Source: Adenophora triphylla var. japonica (lineage: Eukaryota > Streptophyta > Magnoliopsida > Asterales > Campanulaceae). Taken from it: a DNA stretch of 64,000 bases. Shown one piece after another: positions 35,838 through 45,310 of the stretch. The notes under the pieces are model-generated. The model was not told where the DNA came from, ran no database searches, and saw only the letters and a list, made by a program, of their open reading frames with translations. The stretch spans positions 360,001 to 424,000 of the forward strand of contig JAFEMH010000335.1 of the NCBI GenBank assembly GCA_022495995.1, given 5' to 3'. A program made the translations under genes and the position numbers. Position 1 is the first letter of the stretch. Every line of letters begins with the position of its first letter.

Positions 35838-35985
35838 TTTTGAAGTTGACAAACATCAGATGTTTCTTCGCCTTTTGGAAGTTGACCAACATTCATTGGT
35901 TCTCCGCCATACGAGAGTTGACCAACATTTGATGGTCCTTCCCCATACGGGAGTTGACCAATATCTTCTGGTTCCTCGTCATTTG
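35838..35985. repeat. 36-bp minisatellite at the 3' end of the B3 gene
   Basis: Four units of GAAGTTGACCAACATTCATT followed by GGTTCTCCGCCATACG-type sequence run in a 36-base rhythm and reach into the last codons of the B3 gene. In another minus-strand frame they encode a 12-residue acidic repeat of the form VGQLPYGEGPSN. Confidence 0.8.
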
Positions 35986-36962
35986 AGAGTAACAATCGCA
36001 AGCCCCAACTCATCTCCTACACGGAATGACCATACTTGAATTGCTTCTCCTTCCCGTAGCCGATTATTATGAACTACATCATTCCAAGGTTTGACCAACA
36101 CATACATCTTACTATTCATATCCCATTGTCTTAAATTAATAATAATCTTTTCAAGGTTTGGTTGAATAAGCACAACAGGTATATGGTTCTTCTTATGTAA
36201 TTCATTCCTTCCCTCAAGAAGAAGCTTCTCATGCTCCTTCAAGAAGTCTGATGTTTTGGCCAGTGGCATCGACAACCTTCCTTCGCCCTTCTTACAGTCT
36301 GTGGTCGTCAATCTCTTTGCTATCACCAACTGTAAGTCGGTACAAGTCCCCATCTCTAATATTTTCCTCTTGAATCTATCTGGCAAGTTCCGATGATATG
36401 GATTTGGAATGTCTATATTACCCCTTTCTAAAAGGGGTCTTGCTCTCTTTGTCTTCTTAACCTTGTTTTTTTCTTGTGGCCTCTTTCTCTTCAAAACATC
36501 TTTGTTTTCTTTTTCTTCTTCTTCTTGATGATCATCAGACGTTTTAAATGTTATCCACGTCATCATCCTTTTTCCAATATACTTTGATAAATTAAGTAGT
36601 GCTTTTTCTTTTTGTTTTCCTTTTGATCCCCTCTTCTTCTTCTTCGGGATTGGAAAATCAAACGCCCAAGGAGGAAGGTCTTGATTGTTTCGCATCATAT
36701 AATTAGACGAGTCAAAATCATCTTCTTCTTCTTCTTCTTCTTCAACAACGTTTATCTCGGAGTAAATACTTGTGCTTGTGACTCCTCCACAGTCATTGTG
36801 ATTGTAATATTGATGATGAGGACCCTTCTTCATCATGTTCATGGTGATAGAAGTTGCATCATATAATAATGGCCGATTTAATCTTTCGCTCTCGATTCTA
36901 GCCCTCATAAAGTCAGCAGCATCTAACAAGGCGTTCCAAGAGTATTTGTTTTGTTCTTTCAT
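35979..36962 (-). CDS. B3 domain-containing protein (DUF313 type)
   Basis: A probable nuclear DNA-binding protein of 327 residues from one exon. The C-terminal B3 domain (~193-327) contains LPDRFKRKILEMG, LQLVIAKRL, TDCKKGEGRLSMP, INLRQWDM, YVLVKPWNDVV and LREGEAIQVWSFR, the layout of the plant DUF313 subgroup of B3 proteins. Two basic stretches, KKKKRGSKGK (~107-116) and KRKRPQEKNKVKKTKRARP (~158-176), look like nuclear signals. An acidic run of glutamates (~74-81) comes from a CTT repeat. I chose ATG at 36962 (MKEQNKYSWNALLDAADFM) because the preceding 36 codons, open back to 37070, look non-coding. The protein ends right after the domain, at a stop beside the 36-bp repeat. DNA target and biological role are unknown. 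Confidence 0.85.
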   Translation of the reverse strand: MKEQNKYSWNALLDAADFMRARIESERLNRPLLYDATSITMNMMKKGPHHQYYNHNDCGGVTSTSIYSEINVVEEEEEEEDDFDSSNYMMRNNQDLPPWAFDFPIPKKKKRGSKGKQKEKALLNLSKYIGKRMMTWITFKTSDDHQEEEEKENKDVLKRKRPQEKNKVKKTKRARPLLERGNIDIPNPYHRNLPDRFKRKILEMGTCTDLQLVIAKRLTTTDCKKGEGRLSMPLAKTSDFLKEHEKLLLEGRNELHKKNHIPVVLIQPNLEKIIINLRQWDMNSKMYVLVKPWNDVVHNNRLREGEAIQVWSFRVGDELGLAIVTLK

Positions 36963-37153
36963 CTCGCAGCTATTGTTATTTGTTTCTTTATCGATACACA
37001 ATTTTTCTTTAATTTGTACATACATATATACACAGAGAGATTGTATAATATTACTAGGAAAAGGATTCATAAATAGTTGGAATTCTGTAAAGATTCTGTA
37101 AAGATTTCCAATTATTTATATATCCAGAATTAGGAAGCTAGGAGTTGTTTTGC

Positions 37154-37256
37154 TGAATCATAGTTGGATTAATAATCTTCCTTATTTTAGGAAACAAATT
37201 TTTTTGAATCATAGTTGGATTAATAATCTTCCTTATTTTAGGAAACAAATTTTTTT
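37154..37256. repeat. 51-bp exact tandem duplication
   Basis: TGAATCATAGTTGGATTAAT and its continuation to AGGAAACAAATTTTTTT occur twice in a row (37154 and 37205) with no clear difference, between the Lhcb3 3' end and the B3 start. Confidence 0.9.
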
Positions 37257-37355
37257 GTCAGCTGATCCTCATATATTACATTTAATTTTACATAATATAA
37301 ATAATCTACACAAGAATGAAAAATCCATGCACGCAATAAAAAATAAATAAAAAAA

Positions 37356-38613
37356 TTATGACCCAGGCACAAATTTGGTAGCATAAACCCAAGCATTATT
37401 AGCCACAGGGTTATCAAGGTGGTCCAACAAGTTCTCGATAGGCCCTTTTCCTGTAACAATAGCTTGAACAAAGAAACCAAACATGGAAAACATTGCTAGC
37501 CGTCCATTCTTGATTTCCTTAACCTTTAACTCTGCGAATGTCGTTGGATCATCCGCTAGGCCAAGAGGGTCAAAGTATTGACCGCCAGGGTAGAGGTCGT
37601 TTCCGTCTCCGACTCCGTCAAGTCCGTTAATACGGAACCCTTCGACTAGTCCCATTAGAACAACTTGGAATCCTAGTACTGCTAGAATGCTTTGAGCATG
37701 TACTAGGTTGGGGTTTCCTAAGTAGTCTAGGCCACCTTCTGAGAAGATTTGAGCTCCTGCTTTGAACCATATTGGTTCTTTGAAGTCAACTTTGACCCAT
37801 TTTTCTAGGACTTCTGGGAATACACATCCTAGTGCTCCAAGCATTGCCCATCGCCCGTGGATAACCTGAAATCATTTGGCTATAAGATTTACCAAAGAAA
37901 CTGCTAGTTATCAGTATTGAAAAGGGTATTACTCCCTCCGTCCCAAATTTAATGGCATTTTTTTGTCTAAGATGAATGACTTTTGAAGCTTTTTCTTAAA
38001 AAAAAAAAAAAAAAAAAACAACCTTGTCACTAATGATATTTACCATTTTTTTTCATAGTTTATTATATGTTTGTAAAACTAAAAGTTTGAAAGTGGAGCA
38101 ATAATATTTATACATTTTTTCTACAAAATCAACATTTTCAGAATGGCCTTTTAAGTACAAAATGATGATTCATTTTAAGGAGGAAGTAATTTTTGGGGAA
38201 TTATTACTACCTCAAGAGCTCTGTTCTTGGCGAAAGCCTCGGGATCAGCGGATAAACCGGCGGTATCCCAGCCGTAGTCACCGGGGAACTCTCCGGTTAG
38301 GTATGAGGGTGTCTGAGCTGAAAAGGGTCCCAAGTACTTTACTCTGTCCGGTCCATACCACAAGCTACTGCTCTGCTCAAACCATAAAACAACAAGCCAA
38401 TTTCAATGACTTAATATACATTGTGTGTAGTGAGTGAGTGTGTGTGTGTGTGTGTGCGTGTGTGTCTGTGTGTGTGATTCTTACCACAGTGAATTTGCCT
38501 TTGCTCATTGGAGCAACATCTCTAGGAGGGTTTGGTTTGATTCCTCTGGAGCCCAAAAATGGAGAAGCTCTAAGAACAGTGCTTGAGCTGGTAGCTGCAG
38601 ACATGGATGCCAT
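37356..38613 (-). CDS. LHCB3: Chlorophyll a/b-binding protein Lhcb3 (LHCII type III)
   Basis: A major antenna protein of photosystem II, imported into the chloroplast and inserted in thylakoids. Exons on the minus strand: 38485-38613, 38211-38372, 37356-37865, giving 266 residues (normal for Lhcb3). Residues 1-~43 are a Ser/Ala-rich transit peptide. The mature part begins near [22 protein letters not shown] and lacks the phosphorylatable N-terminal segment of Lhcb1/Lhcb2, which marks Lhcb3. Helix B carries E97-V-I-H100-G-R102. Helix C includes [19 protein letters not shown]. Helix A has [10 protein letters not shown] with ligands near E214, N217 and R219. It ends [15 protein letters not shown] (TG)n tract sits in intron 1 and a MITE fills most of intron 2. 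I chose ATG 38613 (MASMSAAT) over one five codons upstream. Confidence 0.95.
37932..38186. mobile_element. Stowaway-like MITE in Lhcb3 intron 2
   Basis: CTCCCTCCGTCCCAAATTTAATG follows TA, and ...TTCATTTTAAGGAGGAAG is followed by TA. It makes up about 255 of the 345 bases of the intron and contains a 17-base A run. Confidence 0.75.
38430..38476. repeat. (TG)n microsatellite in Lhcb3 intron 1
   Basis: An interrupted TG run (with GA, GCG and CTG breaks) lies directly beside the donor of the 112-base first intron; on the transcript it is a CA-rich tract. Confidence 0.9.
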
Positions 38614-38833
38614 TGCAAAAAGATTCAAGCTTTACAATTGAATCCTCTTCAAATCTCTGATACTTTCAGAGGCTCTGAGAAAGATTTGTAAAGATGTTTG
38701 AAGAAGAACACTGCCTATGTGTAGACACTGAGAAGCCCAATATGAGTGGCTGACATTCAATATGTGTAACTTGTGGTTGCCTTTACAATCACCAAGTTCT
38801 AAATCAGCCAATCACAAGGCTTCAATAGATTCT

Positions 38834-38840
38834 TTTTATA
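38834..38840 (-). promoter_or_regulatory. Candidate TATA box for Lhcb3
   Basis: The minus strand reads GATATAAAAAG here, about 220 bases before the start codon. This would leave a leader of roughly 190 bases. ATTGG/CCAAT (38808-38815) and a GATAA motif (about 38870) are near. It is a candidate by motif only. Confidence 0.45.
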
Positions 38841-38948
38841 TCTCCGTGACTTCTCTCTATCTACAATTTATCCAGTCATCAAAAATATTTCAGAAAATAA
38901 AATAAAATATGAAAAATTACAACTATTCATGCAATCAATTATATCAAT

Positions 38949-39048
38949 TATATGCTCGTGACTTATAGCTGATAACTAATTATATGCTCGTGACTTATAG
39001 CTGATAGCTAATTATATGCTCGTGACTTATAGCTGATAGCCGATGAGA
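38949..39048. repeat. 32-bp tandem repeat, three copies
   Basis: TATGCTCGTGACTTATAGCT with GATAGCTAATTA recurs at 38951, 38983 and 39015 with one or two changes. It lies in the 470-base gap between the GAUT10-like stop and the Lhcb3 start, upstream of the Lhcb3 promoter. Confidence 0.9.
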
Positions 39049-39082
39049 CTGATGAGTTGTCGTAAACTACTATGTTCCATAG

Positions 39083-41677
39083 TCAACGAACATTGCATTG
39101 TTGTAGAGTCGGATGAGAATAGTCAACGTATTTATCCCACAGTGGTTTATATTTCTCCATTCCGATCTTCAACCAAGGTTTTGAATTTCCATTAAAATGC
39201 AAAACTGCTCCAGTTTCAATGAGTTCAGGATCAACTGTGGTGTAGCCCAAGCCCAAAACATGCCACTGAGGATCCAACGGTTCAGTTAATCCATAAAAGG
39301 TCAACAGTCCAGGTGGCAATGTTCCGAGCTTCCACAATGTCCGATCGAGGTTCTTCTCCTGCCAATAGTGATATATTCCAGTCACATTTCTTTTTCTCCA
39401 CTCGACCAGATCAAAAACGTTCATCCCAAAAGCCCAACCGCAAGCGTCAGGATCAAAATGTGCACGTATCAGAGGATGAGAGTAGTTCAAGTACTTGTGG
39501 AACCGGTGAAAAGTCTCCATACAAGTCTCCACAGCTCCGTTAACATTTCCACTCAGATCAAACGAAAACAACGGCGATAAATCCCTCTGCACCACCACAT
39601 CATCATCAAGAAACACAACCTTTTCCAGTGCCGGAAAAACCTCCGGGATGTAAAACCGGAGATGGTTAAGCATAGACAAGTACTTAGGGTTACGATACTT
39701 TATTGGCGTTTTTCCATCGTCAGAACTTCCCGAGAAGTAATAGTTTTGCGTGTCAGAATCTTGAAGCTGCTTAAGGACGGGAACGTAATTTGCATTAAGC
39801 CAACTGAAATCATCAAATTTTTGAACTTCAATAGTCACACCGTGAAAAATGTTCATAGTAAACCAAGCCTTCATAGATGCATAGTTCACTTCATCCGTGA
39901 CAATATGAAAAACAACCAAATTCGGATTGTTCGAGGTCAAAGCTGTAGAGTTGACCACAACTGAAGTAGCTAAAATATTATCCGAAAACACACAGAAGTG
40001 ATAAAGCTTATTATCTTTCAGCTTCTCTTGAGCCCTAACCTTTCTAGCTTGTAACTTGTGATTCCTAAACCATTCTGTAGCCAATCTAACACCAAGACAA
40101 TATAAGCTTTTGGGAACTTCTTCCGCTGCAATTTGACCATACTTTAAGCTCTTATCTTTGACTGCATTTGCTTGTTCTTCCAGCGAAAGAACTTTTGACT
40201 TGAGATTCATTATCAATGTGGCACTATCGTATTGGAGCTGCTGAGCTTCAAATAACATGAATGCCATTTCTCTAATGGCAGGTTTCCATTGTTTCTCTGT
40301 TAATGGAACTTGGTTTCTTGCTGCGTTTGATAGAAGGACTTGTAAGTTGCGTATCTGAGAACTTAAATCCGATGCAAACTTGAGGTTGTTGCTTTCTTTT
40401 GCAATTACGACAAATGATTTTGCTAGAGAAATTTGATCATTCAGTTGCCTTGTAACTGAGTGAGGACTCAACATTTCTTCTGTGATTGTAAAGCCTTCGG
40501 TTAAATCGTTAGTCCTGTAATCTTTCTGCAGAATAATATCAAGAACCAGTCAGCTAATTACTCATAAATTACTTATATGGATCATACTATAATACTAAAA
40601 AAGTTCTTCCAAATATCCTTTCTTAATCGCTCAATAATAAATGGTGGTAAAAGTTAGAATATCATGAAGTTGTAAGGTTAGTGTTAGAGACATTATCCCA
40701 CATCGAGATGACAAACCTTGCATATAATATATAAAAATCATGGGCCACTCCACTTAACACCGATTGGTTTTAAGGTGAAACCTCGTACTTTAAAATTAAT
40801 TTTAAACCGACAACAAAAACCTTTGCCAGAGTGTTACAGTAGTGGCGTAGCCAAGAATTTTTTTAAAGGGGGCAAGAACATTATTAATAACTAAAATTAG
40901 GCAAAAAAATACTTCCTCCGTCCCAAAATGTTTGTCCCATTTGACTTTTTTGTTAAACTTTGACCACAAATTTATGAGAGATTAATCATGTTCATGAAAT
41001 TCTAAAAGTTGTTGTTGATAATATTATTAATGGTGAATCAATAGGAATTTTTAGAATTTCATGAACATAATTAAATTGTCATATATTTGTGGTCAAAGTT
41101 CAACAAAAAAATCAAATGGGACAAACATTTTGGGACGGAGGGAGTAAAAAATAGTGCATTTTTTTTTCACACAATTGAGGCAAGTTTCAATAAATTACAC
41201 TAATATCACAATTTTTTTTACATTATTTCAACTAGTAAAAAAAAAAAAAGCAGATTTTTAATCAAATGGGGGCGGGGGAATTGCCCCCATTAAGTCTTGT
41301 GTAACTCCGCCAATGGTGTTTGACTGTTTTCTATCATTAAATCAGCTACTCCTTCCGGGCCGGTTCCGGCTCCGTCCCAAAATAGAGTGTCCATTTTGGG
41401 ACGGAGGGAGTAATCATATAAAGAAAAGGCGAAAAGGAGAGCAAAGAGATGTATATACCTGCAGCATTGTTGGGGGAGACAGAAGGGGAGTAGACATGGC
41501 TGATTGGTTTGTGGAATGAAGAAGAAGGAAGAGGATGAGAGGGACGATTATGCATAATATAAGGCCGTAGATATTCAAGTACCTTTGCCTCGGCTGCCTC
41601 CGGAGATCGGAGCCTCTTCGCCTCAAGGGATGGTATTTATTCCAATCTGAGTATTTTGGAGCAAATGATATATGCAT
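39083..41677 (-). CDS. GAUT10: Galacturonosyltransferase 10-like (GT8, GAUT)
   Basis: A Golgi glycosyltransferase of family GT8; GAUT proteins transfer galacturonic acid from UDP-GalA when pectin (homogalacturonan) is made. Two exons on the minus strand, 41459-41677 and 39083-40525, give 553 residues. An Arg-rich cytosolic N-terminus precedes one membrane anchor (~33-55, YLNIYGLILCIIVPLILFLL), the type II layout. A stem region starts EEMLSPHSVTRQLNDQISLAKSFVVIAKESNNL in pieces typical of GAUT10. The catalytic part has LYHFCVFSDN, FLDDDVVVQRDL near 378-389 (Asp residues for metal and nucleotide sugar), NVNGAVETCMETFHR, CGWAFGMNVFDL, LWKLGTLPPGLLTFYGL and HFNGNSKPW. It ends LQQCNVR. Assignment to GAUT10 rather than GAUT11 rests on the stem sequence and the C-terminus. 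Confidence 0.93.
40850..41315. mobile_element. Possible element in GAUT10 intron, split by a MITE
   Basis: AGTGGCGTAGCCAAGAATTT on the left and, on the other strand, TTGGCGGAGTTACACAAGAC on the right are related ends; inside them GGGGGCAAG and the inverse CTTGCCCCC-like blocks also pair. The target duplication is not clear. The MITE at 40913-41144 sits inside it. Confidence 0.45.
40913..41144. mobile_element. Stowaway-like MITE in GAUT10 intron 1
   Basis: CTTCCTCCGTCCCAAAATGTTTG faces CAAACATTTTGGGACGGAGGGAG. Long inverted arms continue inward (TCCCATTTGACTTTTTTGTT and its complement, GAAATTCTAAAA and TTTTTAGAATTTC), so nearly the whole 232 bases can fold back. Confidence 0.92.
41346..41411. 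mobile_element. Miniature Stowaway-type hairpin
   Basis: CTCCTTCCGGGCC..., CTCCGTCCCAAAATAGAGTG and ...CATTTTGGGACGGAGGGAG form a 66-base hairpin flanked by TA-type ends, 47 bases downstream of the exon 1 donor in the transcript sense. Confidence 0.7.
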
Positions 41678-41679
41678 AT

Positions 41680-41821
41680 CTTTATATATACATATATATA
41701 TATATATAATTGCTGTATTTATTCTTCAAATCAAGAGAAAGATAATAAGAAAAGATGATAGATACAAAACTAGGGCTAGGGTTTTGAAAATGACATGTTT
41801 GTGATTCAAGTGGAGAAGATG

Positions 41822-41861
<40 letters not shown>
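41680..41861 (-). promoter_or_regulatory. GAUT10 upstream region with (TA)n and (GA)n
   Basis: A run of TATATA (41686-41708) lies immediately before the start codon and a GA dinucleotide run (41827-41861; CT on the coding strand) about 150 bases upstream. CT tracts are frequent in plant promoters and leaders. The transcription start is not resolved. Confidence 0.45.
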
Positions 41862-41864
<3 letters not shown>

Positions 41865-42025
41865 TGAGTTCGTTACTCAGTTGATGCGAAACAAACGGTT
41901 TCACAAACTTCAAATACGGAGCACTTATTTTATTTTACTCCACACGTCACCAAATTTTGTTGTATTTGAACATTTTTTTTTGTTAATTTAATTATTCTAA
42001 TTAAAATTTAAAAATAATTATTAAT

Positions 42026-42030
42026 AGTAT
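42026..42030. other. Target duplication AGTAT (left)
   Basis: AGTAT here and at 45935-45939 flank copia element A exactly. Confidence 0.88.
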
Positions 42031-42660
42031 TGTTGGGTTTGATGCTATATAACTTGAAAACATATTAGAGAATTGAACAATGGGCAAATCGATAATTCCT
42101 GTAACAGCACCTAGTGAGCGACCGCGCTAGGCAAGTAGCGCGATCGCGCAGAGTTTCTGATATTTTGGAGCGATCGCGTCCTAAAAAGGGGCGATCGTGC
42201 GGTGCCTGTTTGGGCGTGCGGGGCGATCGCGCCCTAGTGCGGATTGGACCTGATCAGCAGCAGATTTGGTTCAATACTCTAAAACCTTGCAGGGTTAGAA
42301 ATAGGCAGTATAAATAAGCCCTATTACATAGCAGTTTAATTGATGTAATTCCTAGTTTGATAGATATCAGTAATTTTAGGTGTTTCATGGTTGTAATTCC
42401 TATTGCAATAGATATCAATAATTCTAGATGTTTCAAGGGTTTTCTCGTCTCTCTGTTTCTCTAGATCTAGGGTTTGCACAGTTATGAATTCTTGTGATCG
42501 AGAATTAGTGTATTAGATTAGAGATTGTATTTGGTGATTGCCAGTTGATAATAATATTCTTGCCCTCTGCCCGTGAACGTAGCCAAGTTGGTGAACCACG
42601 TATATCGTTGTGTTGTGTGATTGATTTATTTTCTGTCTTCTACATAGATCTGTTATAACA
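42031..42660 (+). mobile_element. 5' LTR of copia element A
   Basis: It runs from TGTTGGGTTTGATGC to ...GATCTGTTATAACA. A TATA box, TATAAATA, is at 42309-42316. GCGCGATCGCGC (42138-42149), GCGATCGC (42170-42177, 42223-42230) and a variant at about 42191 form a GC-rich palindrome cluster. Confidence 0.88.
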
Positions 42661-42663
42661 AAC

Positions 42664-42677
42664 TGGTATCAGAGTCG
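42664..42677 (+). other. Primer-binding site of copia element A
   Basis: TGGTATCAGAGTCG follows the LTR after three bases; it is complementary to the 3' end of initiator-Met tRNA with one late mismatch. Confidence 0.85.
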
Positions 42678-42720
42678 GTCAGGTTGATAAAGATATAGGG
42701 GTTTTCCGCTGCAGAAGAAG

Positions 42721-43120
42721 ATGAGATCAGTAATTGAATAACCAGTTGACAAGTTCAATGGGAAGAATAGTTGTTCTCTTTGGCAGATTAAGATGAAGGC
42801 TTTGTTGAGAGACAAGGGTTTATGGGCTCCGGTGGCTACTACAATCAGGGATCGTCAGGATTCAAATGGCAAAGCGGTAGCAGGTTCCATCTTTGCTGTC
42901 GCGGCTGCAACGACAGATAGTTCGGGGAAGGCAGCTGAGAAGGAAGAAGTAAATTTGACCGCGCTAGATGAGAGGGCCCACTCTAAAACCATCAAGTGCT
43001 TTGATGACGATGTTCTGGCGAATATTGCAGATACTGGTTCCGTAGGTGCTCTTTGGCTTGCGTTGGAACATATGTATCTGACACGATGGAAGGTGTTAGG
43101 GAGAACTATGCCCTAGTGAT
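42721..43120 (+). pseudogene. Broken gag of copia element A
   Basis: The frame reads VDKFNGKNSCSLWQIKMKALLRDKGLW..., then ...DERAHSKTIKCFDDDVLANIAD...ALWLALEHMYLT. This is the N-terminal part of a Ty1/copia Gag (UBN2 type). A stop interrupts it seven codons after the ATG at 42721, and sequence is lost after MYLT, including the zinc knuckle. Confidence 0.8.
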
Positions 43121-43144
43121 CGAAAAAGACAAAGGTATGATAGA

Positions 43145-43291
43145 TACATGGATTCTTGATTATGGATATTTCTTATAACATGTGTTCGCGCAGGAAATTG
43201 TTTGCAATGTACGAATAGACGGAAGGGGGTGATATTTATATTGCTAATGGTTCTGTCTGCAAGGTAGTTGACATGGGTTCCATCAGGGTGC
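43145..43291 (+). pseudogene. Protease fragment of copia element A, 5' part
   Basis: In shifting frames it reads WILD, then GGDIYIANGSVCKVVDMGSIRVR, the copia pattern WILDTACSYHMC...DGGxVYMGNxxxCKIxGIGSIxL. The catalytic DTG has become DYG. It is cut by the insertion at 43292 and resumes at 44678. Confidence 0.75.
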
Positions 43292-44677
43292 GTTTAGTCA
43301 AATATATTTATAGCTTTAGAATTGCTTAATCCCAATCATGATAAGCATTATTGAGGACCCCTAATTTTAACTAGACCAATTAGATTTTTCTATGTATCTT
43401 AGGTTTCCTTTAGTGCTAGTGCCAATGTTTTTATAATTGTATTTTTCCTCAAAGTATGAAGACTTGAATACCCTGAAGATTTTCCAAGTTGTTGCTGGTT
43501 ACTTGCTCTGCAAGAGATCTCTCAACCGGTTGACCTCTCTAACCGGTCATGCTCGCCTTAGCCAATCTCTATCAACCGGTCATAGTCAATCGATAATGAT
43601 TCCTCAGTTGCTGATCAGCCAAGCTTTCCATCAGTTGAAGCATTTAATGTTCTCACCTACTCAGCACACAACTTAGCTGAAGTTGGTAGAACAGTTTGCT
43701 ATGAAGACTTTGCTGCACCTGTCAGTGACTCAAAGAGGAATGTCAAAGTTACCAGTACTCACAACAACCTTCTCTATCCAGTGGAAAATTCTTCATCAAA
43801 TCTAAGGCATTTAATGCAGAAGATATTCTCATTAAATACTTGGCAGTCAAAGTCATCATTTCAACCCCTTCAGAGACAACAACTCTATTTTGAAGAACAG
43901 TATAAATACCTTCATCAGAGCATTGAAGATCTTTGAGAGTGAGTTTGTCAAGAACTGCAAGTGCAATCAAGCATTGAAGTTCAAGGCATTCAAGTCCAAT
44001 ATATTCACTAGTTTATTTATTAGGACATACACTGTGCACAATCAATCAATTGTTGTAAGTGTTCCCCAACAAGACTATGTCAGGAACACATTGATTGATC
44101 ACACCACACACCCAAGAGAAATCCGTTTAATTTGTGAACACATCTCTTGAAAACACTTGATCAATCTTGTAGCACGATCCATTAGTGATCACTTTACTTT
44201 TGGGCGCCTTCAATCATAAGGCTTGCAACTTGAAATAGTATAGAATCATTAATATTGCATTTTATACAAATCCAAGTTTTGACCAAACTTGGTAGAGGAC
44301 GTAGCAGTAATTTAACACTGTGAACCTCTTAAACAACTGTGTCTTTTTGCTTGTTTTTTTGCTCATTACTTTTTGTCCTTGTAACCTGTTGAAATCTATC
44401 AACTGGTTATAACCTTTGATTCCCGTTAACTGTTTGTTTGTCTTTTCTATTGGATTATATATTTCATGATATTTTAACCTACTTTCTTTGAAATTACCTT
44501 TCCATAACCGATCACTTTGTGTGAGTCAAACCAGTAATATTTTATCCGCTATGCAACTGATTTCCATCGGTTAGCTTGTGATAAGTTACTTGACCATTTT
44601 CTAAAGGTTTTTAAAAGAAGTTTTAACCATGCTATTCACCCCCCCTCTAGCCTGTTTTCCTACCAATTGGGCCTATC
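43292..44677. mobile_element. Sirevirus-like LTR fragment inserted in copia A
   Basis: The host reading GSIRVR | ILGDK is split here, with GTGCG on both sides (43287-43291 and 44678-44682), a 5-bp target duplication. The insert ends in TTCACCCCCCCTCTAGCCTG and ...CCAATTGGGCCTATCA, which resembles the end of sirevirus-type LTRs. It begins TTTAGTC rather than TG, so the left end may be mutated. AACCGGTT/AACCGGTC motifs recur at 43524, 43541 and 43574. No coding capacity; read as a solo LTR. Confidence 0.55.
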
Positions 44678-45205
44678 AGTGCGAATTTTGGGTGATAAGT
44701 TTTGTACATTGAACAAGGTTAGACATGTTCCTGAAGTAATGCAAAATCTAATATCTCTTAGTCGGTTAGACAAGATGGGATACAGTTTCAAAGATGAAGG
44801 TAGAGCATTAAATGTCTACAGGGGTTCAAATGTAATTCTGAAAGTGGTAAAATAAGGTTTCTTGTACGTCCTCCAAGGTTCTACGTTTTTGGATTTGGGT
44901 GTCGAGCATCATACAACAGAGGGTATGGTAGATACACATCTGAAGGAAGCATGTTGCATGGCTTTGCGTGGGATGGTTGACAAACAGGTGGAGCAGCAAG
45001 TTACTCAAGGTGGAGTTGAACTGGGCAAGCTACGTTTAGTAGGTCAACGCACACAATTGGGAAGCGAGGAAGGAATCAAGGAAAATGTATGTACTATTGG
45101 GGATTCCACGGATATGGCCGCTTCATTTGTTTGGGTTGGCAAGATCCAATTCGACTGGATTTGCCCAATTACCGATTGGGATAATTTTGAGTGCCTATTG
45201 CAGTG
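44678..45205 (+). pseudogene. Protease/GAG-pre-integrase remnant of copia A and 3' tail
   Basis: VRILGDKFCTLNKVRHVPEVMQNLISLSRLDKMGYSF continues the protease region interrupted at 43291, ending in LYVLQGST of the pre-integrase domain. Sequence then jumps to material like a copia 3' tail (GGTGGAGTTGAACTGGGC). Integrase, reverse transcriptase and RNase H are entirely missing. Confidence 0.75.
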
Positions 45206-45310
45206 ACACAGTTGGGTGTCTTGGAGAAATATTGGTGTACTCAGCGCAACATAGTTTGGGTGTCCAGGGGGATACATTTGGATGTATGGTATATACGTTT
45301 ATTTACTTAT

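Noticed and set aside
35828..36013. Separate small gene of 61 residues
   Set aside because: It is the 36-bp repeat read in a second frame at the B3 3' end; better explained as a repeat or lost tail than as its own gene.
38438..38641. Plus-strand frame over Lhcb3 exon 1
   Set aside because: It is the (TG)n tract read as repeated Cys-Val plus the complement of the transit peptide.
23680..41677. Functional gene cluster
   Set aside because: Myosin VIII, B3 factor, Lhcb3 and GAUT10 belong to unrelated processes; neighbouring position alone is no evidence.
42138..42230. GCGATCGC as bacterial (HIP1-like) sequence or contamination
   Set aside because: The motif lies inside a plant LTR with exact target duplications and is repeated in its partner LTR.
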